From: Serripes groenlandicus
Taxonomy: Eukaryota; Mollusca; Bivalvia; Cardiida; Cardiidae
Length of the DNA: 64,000 nucleotides
NCBI GenBank assembly: GCA_031761405.1
Contig: JASEVX010000008.1
Location: forward strand, 68,497,811-68,561,810
Reading direction: 5' to 3'
Positions within the stretch are counted from its first letter, which is position 1; each line of letters begins with the position of its first letter. The notes below the pieces were generated by a model, which was not told the origin of the DNA, searched no databases, and was given only the letters and a program-made list of their open reading frames with translations. Shown piece after piece: positions 60,201-64,000 of this stretch. The position numbers and the translations under genes are program-made.

Positions 60201-61681
60201 AGGGTCAATCTAGTGACATTATCCAGATTCTACATGATGTTATCATTACCTAGGAATTAGAGATTACATCAAAAGCTATCTCATCAGTCACATTCATGCA
60301 TGTGTTACTCGTAAAAATATGTCAACTGTGCATGAGAGGAACTTTAATCCCAAATTCCTGTCATGATGTGATTATACAGGTATGCTGCATGATGTGTTCA
60401 TCATTTGCAACATGCATCTGGAGCAGAAGATGTTAAAAATGTTGTTACAAAAATTCATTATGAGCAATATCTTCTTTTTATTTTTACCACTATGTTTTAA
60501 ACTCCATTAAATTATCATAAAGATTTTCCACGTGCCACAATAAGATCTATGTTTTTGAAGCTATGTGCTACAGTTTTGTTCTAGAAAACAAGGGTCAATA
60601 TATAGATTTCATTTTCAATCACATTTACAGTAAGTAGATGGTCTGCTATATATTGTTTAATTTCAAATTTAAACAAGAGCACCGCGAACGGCACAGACGC
60701 TCGACTGATACAAAACAGAAAAAAAGCTGAGCAAAAAACCTTAACCGGACGACCATGCCGCCGCCAGGGTCATGACAATAGCTCTCGTTTTTTCAAAAGT
60801 CGAGCTAAAAAGCATATATATATGTCTTATTAGTGTAAGAAGTAAAATCATAGTATGTATTTATAAGATTTTTCTCAGGATCAGTGGGTTAAATTAATAC
60901 ATGGGATCCTATCCTGGTCTCTCTCACCTCTAAGGTGGAAGAAGACGACAGTCGTCCTCTGGTTTTGATTATAATCTGTCATACAGAATAGTTTTTTTTG
61001 ATAAGAAAGACTTAAAATTTAACCTTAAGAATCATAAATAATAAAAAGAAGAATACAGGTGACTTGTCCATTCAAGTTACCAACAAGTACATGCATGGTA
61101 CTATTTTCAAGGGAGATAATCACAAAGGGGCTGGCTACACAAAGGAAACCCCTACCCCTTTGTCCCCATTTCCCACTCAATTTATTTTGCAGAACGTTCA
61201 TGTAATAAACAGATCATGTAAACAAAGAAAGATCATGATTAATATTAAAGCAAGGCATGCAAAAATGGCAACACTGGCACATTTTGACAAATAAAGGATG
61301 TTAAAACCCATAGATCTGTAGCAATTAAAGTTACAATTAATTATTTACATTTGATGGTGGTAATTGTTTAAAATAGGTTTTGACAAATGATAGAAACAAT
61401 GAAAAATTATGAATGTTTTGACTTACTTTGCAAGTCTTTTCTTGTTTTGTCACATAATCACAGGCTTTGTATGTTTCTCCTTCCTGATGTTCGAGCACAT
61501 AACGTCCTATTTTATAAACACCTTGGCAATCTGTTGGTTTGGAGGGAAATCTGGGTTGTGAAGGTTGCAAATCTGGTGTCAAGCAACCCCCGGTCAAGTC
61601 TTTTTCGCACTGGTCAATAACATTTCTTTTTGGCCCATTGCTAGCAATTTGGAGCCTGGGCCTTGTACGTGCTAGACTCAT
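47768..61681 (-). CDS. TRIB2: Tribbles pseudokinase (three coding exons, spliced span)
   Basis: Joining 61681-61427, 57456-57164 and 48239-47768 gives 1,020 nt, 339 residues, close to the 343 of human TRIB2 (from memory). Tribbles proteins are pseudokinase scaffolds that bring substrates to the COP1 ubiquitin ligase and bind MEK1. Seen here: a degenerate glycine loop ([11 protein letters not shown]), the VAIK-type lysine K85 (TCKVF), DLHSYVR at 131-137, [19 protein letters not shown] at 160-178 (Asp170 kept), SLE at 190-192 where an active kinase has [17 protein letters not shown] at 207-220, [11 protein letters not shown] at 232-242, EILCHPWL at 298-305 (MEK1-binding segment in vertebrates) and DQTVPD at 322-327, the COP1-binding motif. 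The C-terminal tail resembles TRIB1/TRIB2 more than TRIB3, but an invertebrate gene may be co-orthologous to all; the symbol is by best resemblance. The only odd point is six consecutive Asp (198-203) before RLSDKHG. Confidence 0.9.
48381..48545. mobile_element. CCCTTTCCC palindromic MITE in Tribbles intron 2
   Basis: TTTAACCCTTTCAAACATAC starts the copy. AAGTCATCTGCTGCAGAG and GTAGAAAAGGGTTAA end it. It lies 142 bases from the exon 3 acceptor. Confidence 0.8.
48581..50078 (+). mobile_element. near-complete element with about nine 145-bp core repeats
   Basis: The 5' end is AACAAGAGGGCCATGATGGC (with the palindrome GGGCCATGATGGCCC), followed by GATCGCTCACC. CTAGTGACCTAG recurs at 48986, 49131, 49276, 49421, 49566, 49711 and 49856, exactly 145 bp apart. 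The 3' part has GACGACGCACGACGGACGAC, GTGATCACAATAGCTCACC, a hairpin (GCACTTCGTGC) and ends GAGCTAAAA. CGCTCACC near the start and GGCGAGC at the end are roughly inverted. No protein. It lies in Tribbles intron 2. Confidence 0.85.
50109..50341. mobile_element. CCCTTTCCC palindromic MITE, well preserved
   Basis: TTTAACCCTTTCCCTCATAT ... GAGGCCTCTGCAGCAGATGG ... AGAAATTGCTCAAAATGAGC AATTTCTCCTTTTGACACAA ... TCGTCTGCTGCAGAATTGAC ... ATGAGGGAAAGGGTTAAAG. TTAA abuts both CCCTTTCCC termini. The axis of symmetry is near 50195. Confidence 0.92.
50646..50671. repeat. (GACA)n microsatellite
   Basis: Six and a half GACA units. Confidence 0.95.
50700..50742. mobile_element. MITE left-arm fragment interrupted by a SINE
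   Basis: CCACATACAACAAATCTGCA then GCGGACGACTTTG is the MITE left arm. Its last ten bases, GACGACTTTG, are repeated at 50802-50811 after a SINE insertion. Confidence 0.75.
50743..50801 (-). mobile_element. very short SINE 3'-end insertion
   Basis: Fifty-nine bases matching the SINE tail on the minus strand (CGCCGTGATATAACTGAAAT then AATGTTGAAAGCGG), flanked by the 10-bp target-site duplication GACGACTTTG. Confidence 0.8.
50812..51372. other. intronic, nothing recognised
   Basis: No repeat or conserved motif. CCCTTCCCCTTCCCCTTC occurs near 51134. Confidence 0.45.
51373..51606. mobile_element. CCCTTTCCC palindromic MITE, well preserved
   Basis: CTTTAACCCTTTCCCTCATA ... CTCTGCAGCAGACGGC ... 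AAATTGCACAAAACGTGCAA TTTCTCCTTTTGCCACAATG ... GTCGTCTGCTGCAGAATTG ... GAGGGAAAGGGTTAA. It is very close to the copy at 50109 and the axis is near 51460. Confidence 0.92.
51700..52066. mobile_element. MITE copy containing a 15-bp tandem array
   Basis: The left end TTCTTTCCCAAGCACAGAGC is diverged. After the array come family segments (GTGTGGTAAAAGGTGAAATT, AATGAGCCATTTCTTCTTT, TTTAGAGAAATTTCGCCA) and the right end CATCTGCTGCATGTGGGAAA. Confidence 0.65.
51746..51925. repeat. 15-bp minisatellite, 12 copies
   Basis: Unit ACACTTGTCATTACG. The first four copies end in CG and the rest in CA, a clean switch suggesting growth from two founders. Frames through it (SLRHL / MTSVV repeats) are artefacts of a 15-bp unit without stops. 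Confidence 0.97.
52067..52534. other. intronic, nothing recognised
   Basis: Unique-looking sequence with an A13 run near 52340. No motif. Confidence 0.45.
52535..52732. mobile_element. CCCTTTCCC palindromic MITE
   Basis: AATACAACAAATTTGCAGCA, GTTGAAAACATTATGGCAAT, TATGCTGCAGGTG and GGGGAAGGGTTAAT are in family order. Confidence 0.75.
52868..53016. mobile_element. CCCTTTCCC palindromic MITE, short
   Basis: TTAATCCTTTTGCACGC ... CACAGCAGATGATTTTTGAA ... AAAGTCATCTGCTGCAGATT TATCGTATGTTGGAAAGGG TTAAT. The inner core is missing. Confidence 0.8.
53020..53254. mobile_element. CCCTTTCCC palindromic MITE
   Basis: ATCTGCAGCAGACGATTTTG ... GTTGAAAACATTGTGGACAA ... GTCTCTTTTTGCTGCACTG ... GTGTGGGAAAGGGGTTAA. 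It directly abuts the preceding copy. Confidence 0.8.
53255..53654. other. intronic, nothing recognised
   Basis: No repeat or motif recognised in these 400 bases. Confidence 0.4.
53655..53722. mobile_element. MITE remnant
   Basis: ATTGTGGTGCCAAGAGAAAT ... TCCCTTTTCCACAATGTTTT, then AGAAAGGGTTAAG. Only the core and right end remain. Confidence 0.6.
53723..54003. other. intronic, nothing recognised
   Basis: Unique-looking AT-rich sequence. Confidence 0.4.
54004..54192. mobile_element. CCCTTTCCC palindromic MITE
   Basis: ATTAACCCTTTCCCAACAAC AAATCTGCAGCAGATGACTG ... ATTGTTCATTATGAGCAATT ... AGTCATCTGCTGCAGATGCG ... AAAGGGTTAAAT. TTAA at both ends. Confidence 0.9.
54281..54495. mobile_element. 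CCCTTTCCC palindromic MITE
   Basis: CAACTCTTTCCCATATATAG ... CTGCAGCAGACGACTTTGAA ... AATTGCTCATAATGAGATAT ... ACGGCTGCAGAGG ... ATGTGGGAAATGGTTAAG. Confidence 0.85.
54700..54830. mobile_element. MITE left half leading into a tandem array
   Basis: CCGTTAACAGTTAAACAGAT, GAAGCAGATTCTAGGAAAAC, ATTGTGGCAAAAGGAGAATT and AGCAAATTCTCCTTTGGTCA are MITE segments. The right arm is replaced by the 37-bp array that begins at its CACAATGTTT. Confidence 0.7.
54831..55262. repeat. 37-bp chimeric tandem repeat (about 11 copies)
   Basis: The unit joins CCACAATGTTTTACATTAAT (MITE-like) to TGTATTAAACAAGAGGG (start of the 145-bp-core element family). Some units carry extra ACCGTAA or ACCAACCGTAA. The last copy runs into GCCATGATGGCCCAGGATCG, the normal continuation of that element's 5' end. 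Confidence 0.9.
55248..55300 (+). mobile_element. 5' end of a 145-bp-core element
   Basis: AACAAGAGGGCCATGATGGC then CCAGGATCGAGCACGG matches the start of the element at 48581. The rest is absent here. Confidence 0.65.
55341..55551. mobile_element. CCCTTTCCC palindromic MITE
   Basis: ATTAACCCTTTTCCACCTGC ... TTTTGAAAACATTGATGAAC ... TAGTCTGCTGCAGATGTGTT GTATGTGGGAAAGGGTTAAC. The right end is the clearest match to the unit of the 29520-30172 minisatellite. Confidence 0.88.
55560..55705 (+). mobile_element. diverged 145-bp-core element fragment
   Basis: AGTGACCTGACTAGAGCCAT, GCCTTGAGATGTCACCGATT, CTCCAGAGTGTTGACAAGAT and TTTCCTTCAA follow the order of one core unit. Confidence 0.6.
55722..55811. 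repeat. 30-bp direct repeat, three copies
   Basis: TTGAAGGGGAAAACATG starts each unit and AGAGAAT/C ends it. Confidence 0.9.
55902..56160. mobile_element. CCCTTTCCC palindromic MITE
   Basis: CCCCTTTCCCACATACAACA ... ACCATTGTGGCAAAAGGAGA AATTGCTCCATGAGCAATTC ... CTATTTGCTGCAGATTTGTA. The right terminus is eroded. Confidence 0.8.
56166..56261. mobile_element. MITE left half
   Basis: GTTAACCCTTTCCCCCATAC ... CGCCTCTGAAGCAGATGACT. A foldback element starts immediately after. A matching right half may be at 57003-57140. Confidence 0.65.
56262..56543. mobile_element. foldback element, 282 bp
   Basis: The left end TCTTTAATTATAGAATTTTC is mirrored by GAAAATTCGATAATTAAAGA at the right end. TTCAAGTGCAGTCCATTCTA then GAGTC (left) and GACTCTAGAATGGACTGCAC then TTGAA (right) are perfect complements. 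Inner TCGTCAGGATATCACAACGT pairs with the complement of GGATGTCCTGACGA. No coding capacity. Confidence 0.9.
56637..56659. repeat. homopolymer G23
   Basis: Twenty-three G. The length may be uncertain in assembly. Confidence 0.95.
56735..56947 (-). mobile_element. tRNA-derived SINE with intact A and B boxes
   Basis: Reading the minus strand: GGGAATCCGCTGTGGTCGAG and TGGTTAGCG (A box TGGTCGAGTGG within 56921-56938), then GGGTTCGATCCCC (B box, 56890-56902). This RNA polymerase III head is followed by the body with AGTACTGGTTTGTTTACCCA and the tail CCGTGATATAACTGAAATAA, GTTGAAAGCGGCGTAAACCC and TAATAAATAAAT. It is the only full-length copy of the family in the window. Confidence 0.88.
57003..57140. 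mobile_element. MITE right half
   Basis: AACTTCTCCTTTTGCCAAAA, TATTATTATAGAGATTTTTC and TTATTTGCTGCAGATTTGTA, then GGAAAGAGTTA. Its end is only 24 bases from the exon 2 donor. Confidence 0.7.
57164..57456 (-). CDS. TRIB2: Tribbles coding exon 2 (residues 86-183)
   Basis: The acceptor TTTCAG (ending at 57457) is followed by GTGTTTGAAATT, and the donor is GAAAG|GTAAGG at 57164/57163. It is 293 nt long, entered in phase 0 and ending after two bases of an Arg codon. It encodes [20 protein letters not shown], the helix [19 protein letters not shown] and the catalytic-loop equivalent [10 protein letters not shown]. Confidence 0.9.
57605..57724. mobile_element. MITE remnant in Tribbles intron 1
   Basis: TTAGAAAACATTGGAACTGC ... 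TTACTCCTTTTGCCACAATG TTTTCAAAAG, then TGCTGCAAATGGGTTAAA. The termini are reduced. Confidence 0.6.
57725..57981. other. intronic, nothing recognised
   Basis: Unique-looking sequence. Confidence 0.4.
57982..58205. mobile_element. CCCTTTCCC palindromic MITE, well preserved ends
   Basis: ATTAACCCTTTCCCACATAC AAGAAATCTGCAGCAGATGA ... ATTTGAAAACATTGTGGAAA ... TCTGCTGCATAATTGTCATA TGAGGGAAAGGGTTAAG. TTAA at both ends. Confidence 0.9.
58206..59042. other. intronic, mostly unassigned
   Basis: Only a solitary MITE end (GTGGGAAAGGGTTTA near 58478) is recognised. Confidence 0.45.
59050..59197 (-). mobile_element. 5'-truncated SINE
   Basis: Minus-strand body and tail of the SINE at 56735, flanked by TTCTTAA (59043-59049 and 59198-59204), a probable 7-bp target-site duplication. 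No tRNA head. Confidence 0.8.
59205..59452. other. intronic, nothing recognised
   Basis: Unique-looking sequence. Confidence 0.4.
59453..59605 (+). mobile_element. short form of the AACAAGAGGGCC element
   Basis: AACAAGAGGGCCATAGTGCA at the start. AGGGCGATCACAAAAACTGA, CCATGAGGACTTCGTGCTCA and GTTGAGATAAA at the end. The 145-bp cores are absent, leaving both termini only about 150 bp apart. Confidence 0.8.
59606..59839. other. intronic, nothing recognised
   Basis: Unique-looking sequence. Confidence 0.4.
59840..60024. mobile_element. MITE, diverged
   Basis: GATGCATGTGCAACAGATGA ... GTGATTTCTCCTTTTGCCAT ... AGTTGTCTGCTGAAGATGTG ... AAGAAAAAGGGTTTA. Confidence 0.7.
60025..60399. other. intronic, nothing recognised
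   Basis: No repeat or motif. Confidence 0.4.
60400..60595. mobile_element. MITE, diverged
   Basis: GCAACATGCATCTGGAGCAG ... ATTCATTATGAGCAATATCT ... AAATTATCATAAAGATTTTC ... AGCTATGTGCTACAGTTTTG. The termini are eroded. Confidence 0.6.
60670..60812 (+). mobile_element. 143-bp element with AACAAGAG...GAGCTAAAA ends
   Basis: It starts AACAAGAGCACCGCGAACGG and ends AGCTCTCGTTTTTTCAAAAG then TCGAGCTAAAA. The ends match those of the 145-bp-core elements, but the interior is unrelated and GC-richer than the surroundings (CCATGCCGCCGCCAGGGTC). Confidence 0.65.
60813..61426. other. start of Tribbles intron 1, nothing recognised
   Basis: No repeat recognised. The intron donor is at its upper end. 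Confidence 0.45.
61427..61681 (-). CDS. TRIB2: Tribbles coding exon 1 (residues 1-85)
   Basis: Starts at the ATG at 61681-61679 and ends TGC AAA followed by the donor GTAAGT (complement of 61421-61426), phase 0. It encodes a basic, Ser/Pro-rich N-terminal extension and the first strands of the pseudokinase N-lobe ([20 protein letters not shown]). No ATG lies between the putative TATA box and this start. The Kozak context is weak (T at -3). Confidence 0.88.
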
Positions 61682-61775
61682 AAATAACCGGCGTTTGTCT
61701 ACTTGCTGTGTCGATATGGATATTCGACAAAAATTGACAATGCTAATCGGATTGATTCAGATTAAAACTCGTTCG

Positions 61776-61782
61776 CTTTATA
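61776..61782 (-). promoter_or_regulatory. candidate TATA box of Tribbles
   Basis: TATAAAG on the minus strand, 95 bases before the ATG. A start near 61750 would give a 5' UTR of about 65-70 nt without an upstream ATG. Not verified by transcript data. Confidence 0.5.
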
Positions 61783-61881
61783 GGTGAAAAGTCCAGAAAA
61801 TAAATTACACGCAGATTTGTGCAATAAAATAGGACATAAAGTACGTAATACGGAAGAACATAAATATGAAAGTAGATCTGA

Positions 61882-61889
61882 TGACGTCA
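61882..61889. promoter_or_regulatory. palindromic CRE (TGACGTCA)
   Basis: A perfect full CRE about 100 bases upstream of the candidate TATA box and about 200 upstream of the ATG, a typical promoter-proximal distance. CREB/ATF factors bind this site. Regulation of this gene is inferred from position only. Confidence 0.55.
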
Positions 61890-62904
61890 AAAAATGTTAA
61901 AAATAACCGATTTCAGAATAATTCCTCGCGATTTAATTAACAATGAAGCAGCGGTTGTGATGAAGAGTCCGTTAATCTATAGATGTGCTAGTTCGTGACA
62001 AGTTTCTTGAAGCAACTTATTTCCATACCAAGGCGAAATCGAGTGTTTCAACAGATGACGAAATTACGCCGTAGAATAAGAAAGTAGGTTACAAAATCGA
62101 CCGGTTACGACACCGATCTGCGCGAGATTATATTCCAGTCAATAAAGCACTTTTCCCCTAATAAATATATTGTTCCTCTTTTAAGTTGATGTTATTCAAG
62201 TCCGTTTTGTTAAATTACTCGATTTACACCTGGGAAGGACACCCTTCCCGTTCAAATTCTTCTGTTTGGTGGACTGTAAGTCGCCATTGTGAAGGTGGCA
62301 ACGTGTGAGTACAAACGGATAGTCAAACCGAACCACTGTTGAATAAATGCGCAGTAATGTGAAAAGGACTAAATCTAAATTTGGATCATTTTTTTATAGA
62401 AAAATTACTTGAAATGAAACAATGAATTTGTGTATTAAAAAGAAACCAACATTAATCCATTATTAAATGCAAATCTTGTTTGAAGATTTTTCGTCTGAAA
62501 TATATACTTTATGGATTTATTTAGTAATGCGTACTTAATTCAAGAAATTGCGTTACTAGGCCATGAATGAATCATGTTAATTATTACACACATATGATTC
62601 GTTAGTATTTTTAGATCACCCGATGACGTTGGGGATTCTCTCCACCATATATGGATGATTACAAGTCGATTGTGGAATCTCATTGGACCACGATATTCAG
62701 TTTAATGACACGGTAGCAAATACTCTATTAATAGTAAGTATTTCCTCCGTCGATTTGAATGACGCAACGATCTAAGGAGTTATTACTAGAAATTTCGGGA
62801 ATAATAATTGGGACGGCACGTATTTATCGAGTTAATATGAAACCATTGTAAAGTTTTATAGTTAAGGTGTATTTGTGTCAAGAAGTGTTTACATCACATA
62901 TCTG
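61890..62904. other. Tribbles upstream region
   Basis: Little repeat content compared with the rest of the window and several CpG (CGACCGGTTACGACACCGAT near 62097). TGACGTTGG (62624 area) and TGACGCAAC (62760-62768) are further CRE-half or CRE/C/EBP-like sites. No other gene seen. Confidence 0.45.
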
Positions 62905-63120
62905 CAGGATAGAAGAAGATATGTAACTGCAGTTGATTTAATTTATGCACATTCAGACGATCAAGTAGCAGACGTTTTTTGAAAACATTGTGACAAAAAA
63001 AGAAAACTCATGATGCGCGCTTTCACTTATCAATTATTTCAACCCTATTTTAAGATTATATTTTCATTTATAGAGATATGTTCTATATTAATGGGTAGAT
63101 GTGTTCATTGTCTTCTGCTC
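62905..63120. mobile_element. MITE, diverged
   Basis: CAAGTAGCAGACGTTTTTTG AAAACATTGTGACAAAAA ... TTTCATTTATAGAGATATGT ... TTGTCTTCTGCTCAATATGT G. It abuts the terminal minisatellite. Confidence 0.6.
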
Positions 63121-63124
63121 AATA

Positions 63125-64000
63125 TGTGAACTGTACACACTTGTCCTGGCGTGAACTGTACACACTTGTCCTTGCGTGAACTTCACACTCGTGTCGGGCG
63201 TTCACTTTACACACTTGACGGGGAATTCACTGTATACTTATCCTGGCATGCACGGTACACACTTGTCCTGGTGTGCACTGTACACACTTGTCGGGGTGTG
63301 CACTGTATACTTTGATTGGCGTGCACTTACACACTTGTCCTGGCCTGCAACTTACACACTTGTCCGGCATGCACTGTACACACTTGTCCGGCATGCACTG
63401 TACACACTTGTCCGGGTATGCACTTTGAACACTTGTCTGGGTGTGTACTGTACATACTGTACACTCTTGTCCTGGCGTGCACTGTACACACTGTACACAC
63501 TTGTCCTGGCGTGTACTTTACACACTTGTCCGGGTATGCACTTTGAAAAATTGTCTGGGTGTGTACTGTACATACTGTACACACTTGTCCTGGCGTGTAC
63601 TTTACACACTTGTCCGGGTGTGCACTGTACACACTTGTCCGGGTATGGACTTACACACTTTTCCGGGTGTGCACTGTACACACTTATCAGGGCGTGTACT
63701 GCTCACACGTGGCCTGGCGTGCACTGTACACACTTATTGGTAGTGCACTGTACATACTTGTCCGGGTGTGCACTGTACACACTTGTCCACACTTTTCTGG
63801 ACGTGCAATGTACACACTTGTCCGGGCGTGCACTGTACACAATTATCGGGCGTGCACTGTACACACTTGTCCGGGCGTGCACTGTACACACTTGTCCGGG
63901 CGTGCACTCTACACACTTGTCCGGGCGTGCACAGTGCAAACTTGTCGGGCGTGCAATGTACACTCTTGTCGGGCGTGCAATGTACACAATTTTCAAGCAT
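63125..64000. repeat. 25-bp minisatellite running off the window
   Basis: Units contain GTGCACTGTACACACTTGTC then CGGGC; the step of 25 was checked at 63852/63877. Each unit holds GTGCAC and TGTACA palindromes. About 35 copies, the first ones diverged. Cys-rich frames on both strands are artefacts. Confidence 0.95.

Noticed and set aside
63316..64000. Cys-rich repeat proteins in the terminal array
   Set aside because: Overlapping frames on both strands follow from a 25-bp unit; they look like artefacts rather than secreted Cys-rich peptides.

Overview
This is repeat-dominated animal DNA, most likely from a bivalve mollusc. The case rests on spliceosomal introns, on CR1/jockey-type and Tx1-type LINEs, on tRNA-derived SINEs, and on an abundant element family with ends AACAAGAGGGCC...GAGCTAAAA that resembles repeats common in bivalve genomes. 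The last point and the bivalve call are from memory and inference; no species is claimed. Only one cellular gene is evident, a Tribbles pseudokinase on the minus strand. It has three coding exons (61427-61681, 57164-57456, 47768-48239) that join in phase into 339 residues.

Layout. 1-3717: a 31-bp minisatellite, then small repeats, SINE pieces and palindromic MITEs. 3718-26432: a 50-bp satellite (about 14.5 kb, roughly 290 copies) split by three non-LTR insertions: a short minus-strand tail at 3978-4244, a Tx1/L1-like copy lacking its RT at 6181-9528, and a larger copy at 9908-14473 with ORF1 and RT but most of its endonuclease missing. 26433-30380: a 32-bp palindromic minisatellite, a SINE, a gene-free stretch, and a 47-bp minisatellite that appears to have grown from the end of a MITE. 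30381-44437: a 37-bp satellite (about 11 kb, about 300 copies) with higher-order duplications, split by a 2.83-kb element with inverted arms of about 500 bp at 39380-42207. 44440-61681: an element with a 145-bp-period core, then the Tribbles gene, whose introns and flanks are crowded with MITEs. 61682-63124: Tribbles upstream region, with a TATA box and a perfect palindromic CRE. 63125-64000: a 25-bp minisatellite running off the end.

The recurring theme is one palindromic MITE family, TTAA-CCCTTTCCC...GGGAAAGGG-TTAA, with about 25 recognisable copies. The TTAA flanks and CCC start suggest piggyBac-type mobilisation. Copies of this family seem to have seeded at least three of the tandem arrays in the window, and many lie inside the Tribbles introns, where the pre-mRNA should form many hairpins.
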